Made by a program: the position numbers and the translations under genes. 64,000 bases of DNA from Opitutales bacterium (GTDB taxonomy: Bacteria; Verrucomicrobiota; Verrucomicrobiia; Opitutales; UBA953). Within the stretch, counting starts at the first letter, position 1, and each line of letters begins with the position of its first letter. Of this stretch, positions 39,601 to 45,402 are shown piece after piece. Under the pieces are notes generated by a model, which did no database searches, was not told the DNA's origin, and saw nothing but the letters and a program-made list of their open reading frames with translations. The stretch covers positions 124,001 through 188,000 of the forward strand of contig JAFXKI010000010.1 in assembly GCA_017531845.1 (NCBI GenBank). Reading direction: 5' to 3'.

Positions 39601-39685
39601 CAGCGACAGCAGGAAGTGCGGCGGCAAGTCCGAGCGCGGCGGCGGCGAAAAATGTTTTTTTGGAAATTCGAGATGCGGTAAACAT
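30635..39685 (-). CDS. Giant autotransporter (type Va), 3016 aa, beta-helix passenger
   Basis: Signal peptide MFTASRISKKTFFAAAALGLAAALPAVA. The passenger is made of many repeats of the form GTGTLKISG...FTGTL and GAGTLVLPDSVIYTGTTTI, which fold as a beta-helix. The last ~290 residues form the 12-strand barrel (EYEFFALAQSDFAENG... ending NAGFRHRF). The barrel shares blocks with the next gene, such as ENFYIDAGVQAGMAMFDMKR against ENRFYVDAGVQAGFAMFDVD. Residues ~1000-1330 form a helix-rich insert with heptad-like runs (TVEKDALIKELEDLEKEIYG), very unlike the rest. The gene follows a PEGA-like protein by 42 nt and precedes its paralogue by 51 nt, so the three are probably one transcription unit. 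Likely function: surface adhesion or colony interactions. Confidence 0.92.
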   Translation of the reverse strand: MFTASRISKKTFFAAAALGLAAALPAVADLTPTIKHEGDSVSCDFDGYVYEANFGLPANGGMLNFTKTGTGNLITDLLNAGGSLYNLHYAWFDPGSDKNFGAAYYELVRLNSNGNVTDNEANYIPGWSGEPSAQNMLEWTSGEVRVEGGILNLTGYVNAWFDFGPLFNDYFDKPVTTGPQEQQHPGYGTAGGKMTGVTRITVDSGAVLDVARNNNYAKDSVFGYMVTRNYQTIFQYLHNLQAGDYGNAQTATLRLGDSPSLHLNIHIDGWDENTRTRKTDGTYLDNALAFGGSVGVLDGSGAVYKTGGGDLVLLNSSAGFVGELYAAGGELTFASNDSAGLGVYSFEDGKGNVAWKAKISSGYSSAESVNIAGTYRDKGDNGESRLGSAVRYNEHTVVTKADKDTTTHYYSVKESYFTTPEAGTLVIAENQQIRNFQSYFNAGYKVNPGTTESLAVLAAGNAEITYNRNGIDAESLVAATPIIAGTGTGGKLVIPGGNYKLDAAGNWELQTDASGEMIGGVLLINQEEGMGGIYEGSIVGCRVTIYDRAKFNENTESNKTTENPGTSENRLSSVKVDENGENGLKSALTEIYGDDSKYADLKVAADGSFALDNETAWAVVNYYKEKTVNSTETNGKFSEAFYVDYQADATVTGGILALDGKGDLALLLEQANFSGINIAATRTGKTVLNIAALNALPGSVVALGGSVSVVSSQADTLEPKLSFNEGTRLIFTTGETISTVVRESNDYNAWDKITPGGNTILVGDLRKSVVAFKHVQDEVRGDVYVERGMDLDLSGTESIFPNASSLVLWQGASPEESHAASSLSLKGSSTDKTYVQVINNLTGDSTARIDLGSGVLIANITDNEEDSRSGLIRGTFNGVIRGEGSVVKGGSGTLTLGGGDRNIYTGTTEVGSGTLNVSGANGISHSSALILNAGTSVVMADGQSLRNLFGAENSSISVGTTSANGAFTAGALIVGSNAAIESGDNRPLLMNNLGTANSGDYSRDNSFARFEGNYDREGNLTTGTGSASGISQSEATQAYLTETAKLAYSGFDASVLEQFVGVKNYDGKELVSQSDYEKALAYGKNQTGTVSVSGTALTEGGLLGELAKIYQELKTDKFYLDNIKKTNGYYDPAGLLRGFFASEAEYRDYVEREGLTTPTGETEIQQAATNKTRFEKIVSEYEKLSGIAREESLEKAFTSEAAARAKFASDFGSVKNLGGTTLVDSYTKAEALNTTLANFGIALEACAVLEKKLLNPDLTTVEKDALIKELEDLEKEIYGDSGLLDGIVGYYEELATLKATIEAKSQFAGIAIAGAFAGDVRVGGELVSTDWVDDLAYAGALTVSSLTKVGDNTLTLTGTLNAQQIVAEAGTLALNLSALPSTLPGGITVGLNANLSVDVASGEHTFNYAVSGDGNFVKTGAGTLVLPDSVIYTGTTTIADGVLQMTLREPLIQDDGSFLAVQKNISITGTGAGLIFDQKDDVDWAYGINSSADDVFVKKIGEGSLAINGNVALTGENSALTVSGGKLKLAGKTEIGDNAYFTVEKGATLAVAELSGTAASSVALRGSGAFEVVAAAGKSVSMTGAGISSQTPIPANGQGLTWDAFYGTVSVNSGTLSLSGESLFDYARGVIVASGATLSVENGSTQKLNMVAGSGNISLAGTLDIENNGGARLGWDWISTESYIFDEGKLLDAPTFTGEVSGTGTLKISGRGLTGFTGTLKSAVSIAEGGQVVLEAKNAKSIQDAGKKITVDGSTTRYEDANGKTIVGGYTPNAVATNYSSGVAASVPAFCTGSTYVPRTFTASYKDAAGNAVAVSPENIEKDAASGKLIDKVSRREVSLSVTEWDYVDGGKLSVNWMVLDAAGKAVDLSKTPGAIVWSATEGKFVLGSYTDQNEQKQSYKGGFRWLVESENEDGSVSLVFADMTAVKSEKLTSELIFSAEAGTSGAVALSSGLIEFKNGGLLGKVGDGVLSLNGSDLTSGCSGVNVYEGELKLTGGAWDLTETNAARVALGATLTVELDGSEQPNFETVYGSGTLKLTTAEGKSATLSISKSSNGLSILPTYNKNGKFFNGVMSFDGDFDVSISEVEMSAVNTSEDVKLTLDDGLTLVQTQNTEILGDLVVSGAVMVKGESAAAGYATGEAARRLTVLGTSFDIQEPDGTLTLQNVGFGYKAGVDVNVIIDHKSVANTFYYTQESGTITPTTNGLIDLSSNSKPGSGSDAPALKSLSMVMSGGATRTISGATLSTELGSVSDTATKDSVFSVSDAVYSQLAYRDGTFNIGVEGGILEISDWHKFTGTTAETANGKAVNIEFLSLRSNVAGMAGTIKITGENGASARALGTNYGTLFKTIVGGGNVEFADPAGTLVTAKQEYLGLTTVSGKAHFTGAGEENHSSEFTVLGNAEMIGGLKLAGRNISVVGSATRNMNDAGAAGTTTLKLELSDPRLPKSITVQVEIDALGNLSSKRVYAETTLEAYGIKAELGDAVKDGKLEVTIKDSAYGSAGEYSVSLPVDINTFPSKVGASIPYAAPAIPVATTFDLQNGAVWMADVTDGDGVSASNVKLDGTIELLGLDDAAALGKNVMLVSAEEISRGTTVGSAAVADALRAGTPERNVMIYTDSYGNVNLRVINDDFAIEGVDYNKGISESFLEALAERAGSAKATGGVLNADNAPDDQNKELLFALNSISAENLEQEVERLSPSIFASMLAMPVAAFNSDAARIHERLNQRRYDGADPLRETGEYEFFALAQSDFAENGNDSDAPTFDYSLYGVTAGYDWKPNYETTLGFALGYTYGDAKGHGNGGKVKMDDMRITAFASRLIENFYIDAGVQAGMAMFDMKRHTIAGTSSGDTDSMFAGTFITVGSIFTLSQNKKEGSGLYFSPSIGLSYFRTEIDGFSETGIAGLKMDDAEGDSLRARIAASLQWQFPLETWNVRLGLEAAYTHDFLGEELDTDGRFAVGSSTFSTSAGALPTDIFSFGPTVDIMISERTSLYFGYGIEVDTDSGVSQNVNAGFRHRF

Positions 39686-39727
39686 ATCCGGAAATATTTA
39701 GAAAAAGATTAAGAAAAAAATGAAAAA

Positions 39728-40843
39728 TTAAAGAGCAGGAATCTGCGGCGCGGGAACGGACAAGCGGCATTTTTCGCCGTCTTTCGGCGCGGGAACGTCA
39801 TCGGGCAAGCGAAGCATTGCCTGATCCGGCGTAACCCCCGTGGCGACAACGCTCACCGGAGTCGTCGAATCTCCGAAGCACACCGAAACCGTTCCGCCTT
39901 CCTTCAAACCGTTCTTTGTGCCCAGGGAAACCGTTACGTTGCGACCGATAACTAAAAGCACTTCGCCGAGATTCGGATCGGCAACGGCGGGAATGTCCGA
40001 CTTTTCTTCCGCCGGTTTTTCTGCCACGGGATTGGGAATCGCGACCACGTCCGCTCCCGGCAAAATCGCGGAGCGTGCCGGCATTGCGGCACGATAAACG
40101 CAAACTTCACGTCCGCGCCACGGCAGGAAAATTTCAATCACACGCTCGCCGGGCTCAAGTCCGCGCAACGCGCCCTCGTCCAAGGCGACGACGGCACCGT
40201 CCGCCTTTACGACGGCACCCGCCTGCGAAGCGAGCACTAAAGGCAATTCCGGCAAAACAATTTGCCCGTCCGGTCGGTCGGAAACATCGTTCCCGCGCAA
40301 GTCAAATTTCACCGGAAGCACTTCTCCGGGAGCGGCGGCAACCACGCGAGACTGCATGCCGCGACGCGCCGAACGCGCCTCAATTGTCATTTTTTCCCGC
40401 GGTTTGACACCGCCGATCGTAACGGCACCCCGCCCGCGATGTTGCCCGTTAACAAAAATTTCCACCTCGTCTGCCGGCAACGCCGAGATCAGCAACGAAG
40501 CGGGTTTCAAGTCCATTTTAAGCGTCAGCTTTCCGGAAATTCGCCCTCGCGTGAATGCATAGCTTTGCGGCGCAACGGCGTCCGGATGAGAGAGCGTCAG
40601 CGTTCCCGCCGCTTCCGGAGCTTCGGCGACGAATAAGATTCCGTCTTTGTCCGCCACACCCAACGCGATGGGTTGTGCCCCTGCGGAATCCGCTTGAAAT
40701 ACGGCAGCAGCGGCAGGCTCCGTAACAATCAGCAACGGTGCGGCAAAGAGATTTCCGACAAAAAAAGCAAAACTCACCAGCAGGGAAAACGTGAGCGTCG
40801 ACGTCCGTTTCAAAAAGGAGACGTTGGGGAAAACAAAATTCAT
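39728..40843 (-). CDS. Secreted PEGA-domain-like protein
   Basis: This 371-aa product has a signal peptide (hydrophobic core TLTFSLLVSFAFFVGNLFAA). The middle contains a PEGA-type beta module: LKPASLLISALPADEVEIFVNGQHRGRGAVTIGGVKP. It is followed by beta-rich segments, a Pro-rich linker near residue 280, and a final domain with VLLVIGRNVTVSLGTKNGLKEG. PEGA domains are found in surface or S-layer-associated proteins. Two in-frame starts lie close together; the ATG at 40843 sits four nucleotides after the U-run of a terminator-like hairpin. Its position 42 nt ahead of the autotransporters suggests a role in their display or regulation, but this is inference. Confidence 0.72.
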   Translation of the reverse strand: MNFVFPNVSFLKRTSTLTFSLLVSFAFFVGNLFAAPLLIVTEPAAAAVFQADSAGAQPIALGVADKDGILFVAEAPEAAGTLTLSHPDAVAPQSYAFTRGRISGKLTLKMDLKPASLLISALPADEVEIFVNGQHRGRGAVTIGGVKPREKMTIEARSARRGMQSRVVAAAPGEVLPVKFDLRGNDVSDRPDGQIVLPELPLVLASQAGAVVKADGAVVALDEGALRGLEPGERVIEIFLPWRGREVCVYRAAMPARSAILPGADVVAIPNPVAEKPAEEKSDIPAVADPNLGEVLLVIGRNVTVSLGTKNGLKEGGTVSVCFGDSTTPVSVVATGVTPDQAMLRLPDDVPAPKDGEKCRLSVPAPQIPAL

Positions 40844-40847
40844 CTGT

Positions 40848-40899
40848 AAAAAAGGGGCTACGAGGTTTTATTAGCCTAATAAAACACCGCATAAGCCCC
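40848..40899 (-). promoter_or_regulatory. Terminator-like hairpin directly upstream of the PEGA/autotransporter start codon
   Basis: On the minus strand GGGGCT (40899-40894) pairs with AGCCCC (40859-40854). An inner perfect 10-1-10 palindrome (40865-40885, arms GTTTTATTAG and CTAATAAAAC) extends the stem. Six U follow at 40853-40848, then ACAG and the ATG at 40843. The purM terminator lies separately upstream, so this hairpin falls inside the leader of the PEGA gene and could act as an attenuator or transcription-termination switch. Confidence 0.7.
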
Positions 40900-40986
40900 G
40901 TAAACGCAAGCTCTAACTTCTGCGGAAACGCGACGGATTAAGCGATTTCGGAAGCCGGAAATTCCGGGAACGCCCCGAAAACAAAA

Positions 40987-41012
40987 CTCTTCCTCTTTCA
41001 AAAGGGGAAGAG
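40987..41012 (-). terminator. Terminator behind purM
   Basis: CTCTTCC (40987-40993) pairs with GGAAGAG (41006-41012). On the minus strand it is followed by TTTTG and lies 28 nt past the purM stop. Confidence 0.65.
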
Positions 41013-41040
41013 CTTCGTTTCCGCGTTTAAAAACGGGTGC

Positions 41041-42243
41041 TCAGTAGGAAATTACGTTCCCGCCGGCGGTTGTGAGCGTGATGTGGTTTTTTTCGTCCGG
41101 TTTCTGCGAGTTTTCCGTGTGTCCGATGACCTGCGAAACGAGCCCGAGCGAAGCCGCAATATCGCGCACGGACGCCACGTCGCGATCTTCCACGTAAATT
41201 TCGAGGCGTTGCCCCATATTGTAAACACGGTGCATTTCCGCATCGTCCGTTCCGCTGACTTTTTGAATTTCGCGGAAAACGGGTGGAACCGGCAAGAGAT
41301 TGTCTTTAACGAAATGAACGTTTTTCCCGAAACGGATGCACTTCGTCATTGCGCCGCCCGAGCAGTGAATCAAACCGTAAACGCGCTCGGCGGGAACGTT
41401 TTTGAGCAGTCTCAAAACAAACGGGGCATAAGTCCGCGTCGGCGAAAGCAAGGCCTGCCCGACGGTCAACGACGAACCGTCGAGAGCATCCGTCATTTTA
41501 TGCGGACCGCAGTAAACGAGTTCGTAAGGCGTATTGCGGTCAAACGTTTCCGGATACGTTTCCGCGTAATATTTGGAAAGAAGTTCGTGGCGGGCACTGG
41601 TCAAACCGTTCGAGGCGATGCCGGAATTTTCCTTTTCTTCGTAAGCACAGGTACCCGACGAAGCAAGCGCAACAATCGAGAGCCCCGGTCGGATGCGGGA
41701 TGCGTCCACCACGCGGGAGCGCGGCAAAACCGCCGTCGCACAAGAATCCACCGTACAAGTCGGAGTCAAATCTCCCACATCTGCCGTTTCTCCGCCACCG
41801 GAGCGCACGTCCACGCCGTAGCTGCGCAACATTTCGAGAAAATCCTCCGTCCCCTGAATCAAATGCGCAAGGACTTCGCCGGGGATGTTTTTCGCGTTGC
41901 GGTTCACCGTGGAAGAGAGAATCACGTTCCCGGTAACGCCGACACAGAGCAAATCATCAATATTCATCACGATGCTGTCTTGCGCGATACCGCGAAAGAC
42001 GGACGCATCGCCCGTTTCGCGCCAATACATGTAGGCGAGAAGAGATTTTGTGCCGGAGCCGTCAGAATGGGTTACGTTACAAAGCTCAGGATTCCCGGTG
42101 AGAAAATCTTCCGTAATTTTGCAAAACGCTCCCGGAAACAGCCCGGGATCCAACTTGTCCACGACGGCGTGAACTTCGGTTTTGGAAGAGGAGACGCCGC
42201 GCGCAGCGTAGCGTCCGTTGTCGGAAGAATTCGTTGAGCTCAT
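41041..42243 (-). CDS. purM: Phosphoribosylformylglycinamidine cyclo-ligase (AIR synthetase)
   Basis: This 400-aa protein, with start [17 protein letters not shown] at 42243, belongs to the PurM/AIR synthase superfamily. It makes aminoimidazole ribotide in purine synthesis using ATP. Typical blocks are [13 protein letters not shown] (nucleotide loop), [14 protein letters not shown], and [37 protein letters not shown] comes near the C-terminal domain. It is longer than the E. coli enzyme (~345 aa), like the PurM-type protein common in Bacteroidetes and relatives, so a related AIR-synthase function is a small possibility. It stands apart from other pur genes. A terminator separates it from the ferredoxin upstream and another follows. 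Confidence 0.87.
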   Translation of the reverse strand: MSSTNSSDNGRYAARGVSSSKTEVHAVVDKLDPGLFPGAFCKITEDFLTGNPELCNVTHSDGSGTKSLLAYMYWRETGDASVFRGIAQDSIVMNIDDLLCVGVTGNVILSSTVNRNAKNIPGEVLAHLIQGTEDFLEMLRSYGVDVRSGGGETADVGDLTPTCTVDSCATAVLPRSRVVDASRIRPGLSIVALASSGTCAYEEKENSGIASNGLTSARHELLSKYYAETYPETFDRNTPYELVYCGPHKMTDALDGSSLTVGQALLSPTRTYAPFVLRLLKNVPAERVYGLIHCSGGAMTKCIRFGKNVHFVKDNLLPVPPVFREIQKVSGTDDAEMHRVYNMGQRLEIYVEDRDVASVRDIAASLGLVSQVIGHTENSQKPDEKNHITLTTAGGNVISY

Positions 42244-42339
42244 GAACGGCAATCCTATGCCTCGCGGCGGGAACGCGCAATTCAAATCAAAAAAAGACGC
42301 CCCCCTCACAGGGGAACGAATGAGAGTATCGCAGAAGAA

Positions 42340-42377
42340 AAAAAAGACGCGCCCCGATACGGGAACGCGTCTTTTTT
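42340..42377 (-). terminator. Intrinsic terminator behind the ferredoxin gene
   Basis: AAAAAAGACGCG (42340-42351) pairs with CGCGTCTTTTTT (42366-42377) and carries a motif copy in loop and arm. U-runs form on both strands. Confidence 0.85.
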
Positions 42378-42393
42378 GAGAGCGGAGAGCGGA

Positions 42394-42630
42394 TTATTCT
42401 TCGCCGTCATCGCCGATAGCGTCAACCGGGCAACCGGCTTTCGCTTCTTCGCACTGAGCGACTTCGTCGTCCGTTTCCGGCTGTTTAATCACGATGGAAA
42501 CACCATCGTCGTCATTGCGCCCGAAGAAATCCGGAGCGGAAGCGCGGCAAAGATCGCAATCAATGCACTGCGTGTCCACATACCATTTTCCGGGAACGTT
42601 TCCGTTGGTTTTTTCGTCTTTGTTTGCCAT
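42394..42630 (-). CDS. Small [4Fe-4S] ferredoxin
   Basis: This 78-aa acidic protein starts at the ATG at 42630; an upstream in-frame start would add a basic stretch overlapping murD. Four cysteines bind one cluster: CIDCDLC (CxxCxxC, residues ~22-28) and the distant CP in EEAKAGCPVDAIG. The single-cluster layout resembles the Fer4-type ferredoxins that pass one electron in the cytoplasm. The tail DDGEE is acidic, as in many ferredoxins. It lies 62 nt behind murD on the same strand. Its partner enzyme is not indicated by neighbours. Confidence 0.88.
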   Translation of the reverse strand: MANKDEKTNGNVPGKWYVDTQCIDCDLCRASAPDFFGRNDDDGVSIVIKQPETDDEVAQCEEAKAGCPVDAIGDDGEE

Positions 42631-42692
42631 AGCGTTGCCGATTATGCGCTTTTTCCTCCTTCTCTTGCAACCAAATAGCAACTCCGTTTCCG

Positions 42693-44129
42693 CTAAATTT
42701 CCACTTGCGCCACACACTGTTCAAAGCGCGCACCGCGCTCTGCGTAGCCGGAAAACATATCAAAACTCGCAAAGCCCGGGGAAAACAGAACCACGGCATC
42801 CGCTCGCGCGGCGACCGCCGCCTTTGCCGACGCGGCGACCGCACCCTGCAGAAGCGGGAAACTCCCGGCGGGAACGCCTTGTTCGTCAAAAACTTTTTTC
42901 AATTCGTGGGCAGTTGCTCCGATTAAAAATGCGCCGGAAACCTGCGCCGCCACTTTTTTTGCGAAGCCGGCAATATCGCCGCCCTTTCCCAAGCCACCGC
43001 CGATCCAAAAAATTTTCTTCCCGCGAAACGTTTCGAGCGCGGCAAGCGTCGCATGGAAATTGGTTCCTTTAGAATCGTCCCAAAATTCCACGCTCGGTCC
43101 ACCGTCTTTCCCGCCGAACGTTTTCACTCTCGTCAAACGGTGCGCACGCGACGGGAACGCCTCCGCCGCAGCAATCAAATCTTTTTCCCGAAAACCGCTT
43201 GCCAGCCAAAATCTCCGCGCAATCGCATAATTTTCCGACTGCGGGAACGTCGCGAAAATACTCTTCGCGGGAACGCATCCGGCAACTTCAGCCCGCGTTG
43301 CCACCTGCGTCCACGACGGCAATGCCACGCCGAAACGTCGCGCCGCCTCAGCAACGCTTTCTCCGATAATCAGCATGCGCCGCGCAAGCACCGCCTGCGT
43401 GTCCGGATCATCCTCGCGCGGAAAATCTCCAACCACCAGGCGAAGCCTTAAAAGGCACTCCACCAGCCGGAATTTTGCACGAAAATAATTTTCAAACGAG
43501 CCGTGCCGGTCAATGTGGTCTTCGTCAACATTTGTCCAAAGCACCGTGCGGGGAGAAAAATATCGCATGTCCTCCGCCTGAAACGAACTGATTTCGCAAA
43601 CGGGGCGGAAACTTGCCGCCGTCGTGCGGGAAAGCATTTTCGACATTGGAACGCCGTTGTTGCCGACGGCGAGCGAATCTTTCCCGATGCGCCGAAGCGC
43701 GAACGCGAGAAATTCCGTCAGCGTCGTTTTCCCGTTCGTTCCCGTAACCGCCGTCAACCCCAAGCGAGCGTCCGCCCGTACAAGAAACGCCGCCTGCGTT
43801 TCCCCCGGCAGGCGCTTAATCGGCGGCAAAACTCCCTGCCAGAAAAGTGCCGCGAAATCCGGCTCACAAAGGCAAAGCAATCCCGCGCGTTGAGCCACTT
43901 CCCGCCACGGATGATTTCGGGGAAACCCCGGACTGAACACCGCCAAATCATGCTCGCCCGCCTCCGCCATATCAAAACGCGTTCCCGCGCCCTCTGCCTT
44001 CCGATCGTAAATTTTTGAAGAAAAACCGTTCTCGCGCAAAAAATCCGCAACGGCTCGACCGCTGACGCCGGCACCGAAAATCGCGACCGGCTTTTGCAGT
44101 TTTTTTTCTAAAACAACGGGAATATCCAT
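42693..44129 (-). CDS. murD: UDP-N-acetylmuramoylalanine--D-glutamate ligase
   Basis: This 478-aa cytoplasmic Mur ligase adds D-Glu to UDP-MurNAc-L-Ala using ATP in peptidoglycan precursor synthesis. It shows an N-terminal Rossmann-like domain (VAIFGAGVSGRAVADFL), the P-loop TGTNGKTTLTEF (residues ~129-140), NVDEDHIDRHGSFENYFRAKF (metal and carbamylated-Lys region), and a C-terminal domain with HRLTRVKTFGG and FWDDSKGTNFHA, the Mur signature DDSKGTN. The latter motif is specific to MurD. mraY lies 10 nt upstream on the same strand; this is a fragment of the division/cell-wall cluster. The motif is frequent here (42871, 43141, 43231, 43261). Confidence 0.96.
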   Translation of the reverse strand: MDIPVVLEKKLQKPVAIFGAGVSGRAVADFLRENGFSSKIYDRKAEGAGTRFDMAEAGEHDLAVFSPGFPRNHPWREVAQRAGLLCLCEPDFAALFWQGVLPPIKRLPGETQAAFLVRADARLGLTAVTGTNGKTTLTEFLAFALRRIGKDSLAVGNNGVPMSKMLSRTTAASFRPVCEISSFQAEDMRYFSPRTVLWTNVDEDHIDRHGSFENYFRAKFRLVECLLRLRLVVGDFPREDDPDTQAVLARRMLIIGESVAEAARRFGVALPSWTQVATRAEVAGCVPAKSIFATFPQSENYAIARRFWLASGFREKDLIAAAEAFPSRAHRLTRVKTFGGKDGGPSVEFWDDSKGTNFHATLAALETFRGKKIFWIGGGLGKGGDIAGFAKKVAAQVSGAFLIGATAHELKKVFDEQGVPAGSFPLLQGAVAASAKAAVAARADAVVLFSPGFASFDMFSGYAERGARFEQCVAQVEI

Positions 44130-44139
44130 GTGCGTTTTA

Positions 44140-45291
44140 TTAGCGAAGCTTCAGCGTAATCAGCGCAAGCGCGGCAAGCGCGAGAGAAACAATCCAGCAA
44201 CGAACCACCAATTTCGTATTCGGCGTGCCGCGAAGTTGCCACGTATGATGAATCGGCGTCATTAAAAAAATACGCCGCCCTTCTCCGTATCTTTTTTTTG
44301 TATACTTAAAGTATCCGATTTGAAGCATTGCCGTTCCCGTTTCGACCACGAACACTCCGCCGGAAATAATCAGCAAAAACGGATGTCCGGTAAGCAAAGC
44401 CGTAGCCCCCAACGCGCCGCCGAGAGCAAGCGAGCCCGTATCACCCATGTAAACATTTGCCGGAGCTGCGTTGAACCAGAGAAAAACTAAAATGCCGGCG
44501 ACAATCGCCGCACAAAAAACAGCAAGCTCACCTACTCCGGGAACGTATCCGATATTCAGATACTCTGCCCACCGCGCGTTCCCGACAAGGTATGCGACCG
44601 CTCCGAAGACGCAAACATTCGGAACCGCGCAACCTGCAGCGAGACCGTCCACGCCGTCCGTTAAATTCACGGCATGACTTGCGCCGACACTCGTCAGCCA
44701 AAACAACGCCAGCACGCAACCGGCGAAAATGAGCGCACCGACGGTTGAAAGGTTATTGGAGGAAATTACGGCACCGTCGAATGCGACGAGCGGCTGCTTC
44801 ATAAACGGAAGCCAGATTTCAAGAAGATCCATTCGGAAGCCGCCCTTGCAGAGCAAAATACAAAACGCGGCAAATGCCGTCAGCGAAGTCAAAATCCATT
44901 TGAGGCGGGAGCTCATGCCGTCGGAATTTTTTTTCACGACTTTTTGATAATCGTCCCAAAATCCGACTACAGTCATCCCGACAAAAACCGTCAGCGCGGA
45001 GAAAACGTAAACGTTGGGACGTGCACAAAGAAACGTTCCCGCGAGTGCGGAAAAAAAAATGATGAGCCCGCCCATCGTCGGAACTTTGCGTTTTTCCTGA
45101 GCCGCTTCGCCGAGCAATTCCCGTCCCCGCTCCGGCTGTATTACATTTTGTAGCCGGCGAATAATTTTCGGAGCAATAAACGCGCCGATGGCGCAAGCGA
45201 TTGCCGCAGCCAACACTCCGCGCACCGTCGCGTATTCAAAGAGACGAAAAGGACCCCAAAAATTTTCAAGAAATTTCAAATAATAAAGCAT
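44140..45291 (-). CDS. mraY: Phospho-N-acetylmuramoyl-pentapeptide transferase
   Basis: This 383-aa membrane protein has ten hydrophobic helices. MraY transfers phospho-MurNAc-pentapeptide to undecaprenyl phosphate, giving lipid I. Diagnostic motifs are KVPTMGGLIIF, FWDDYQKVVKKNSDGMS (catalytic Asp pair), NLTDGVDGLAAG, YMGDTGSLALGG and PIHHTWQLRG near the C-terminus. Length fits the family. The stop lies 10 nt before murD, indicating an operon. The start at 45291 directly follows an inverted pair of the dispersed motif. The usual neighbours murF and ftsW are absent, so the dcw cluster is broken up here. Confidence 0.96.
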   Translation of the reverse strand: MLYYLKFLENFWGPFRLFEYATVRGVLAAAIACAIGAFIAPKIIRRLQNVIQPERGRELLGEAAQEKRKVPTMGGLIIFFSALAGTFLCARPNVYVFSALTVFVGMTVVGFWDDYQKVVKKNSDGMSSRLKWILTSLTAFAAFCILLCKGGFRMDLLEIWLPFMKQPLVAFDGAVISSNNLSTVGALIFAGCVLALFWLTSVGASHAVNLTDGVDGLAAGCAVPNVCVFGAVAYLVGNARWAEYLNIGYVPGVGELAVFCAAIVAGILVFLWFNAAPANVYMGDTGSLALGGALGATALLTGHPFLLIISGGVFVVETGTAMLQIGYFKYTKKRYGEGRRIFLMTPIHHTWQLRGTPNTKLVVRCWIVSLALAALALITLKLR

Positions 45292-45295
45292 AAAG

Positions 45296-45316
45296 GGGAA
45301 CGAGATTACCGTTCCC
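45296..45316 (-). promoter_or_regulatory. Inverted motif pair in the mraY leader
   Basis: GGGAACG (45296-45302) and CGTTCCC (45310-45316) form a perfect 7-bp stem with a 7-nt loop. It ends 5 nt before the mraY start codon and could hide or expose the start region in mRNA. Confidence 0.5.
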
Positions 45317-45352
45317 GCCCAAGCCCCGCCATTTTTTTTTGTTCACACCAAT

Positions 45353-45380
45353 AAAAAAGCCCCGCAAAGAGCGAGGCTTT
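45353..45380 (-). terminator. Terminator of the S8-protease autotransporter
   Basis: AAAGCCCCGC (45356-45365) pairs, with one mismatch, with GCGAGGCTTT (45371-45380). On the minus strand TTTTTT follows. It lies 23 nt beyond the stop at 45403. Confidence 0.8.
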
Positions 45381-45402
45381 CTTTTTTCTGACGGAAGTTT
45401 TA

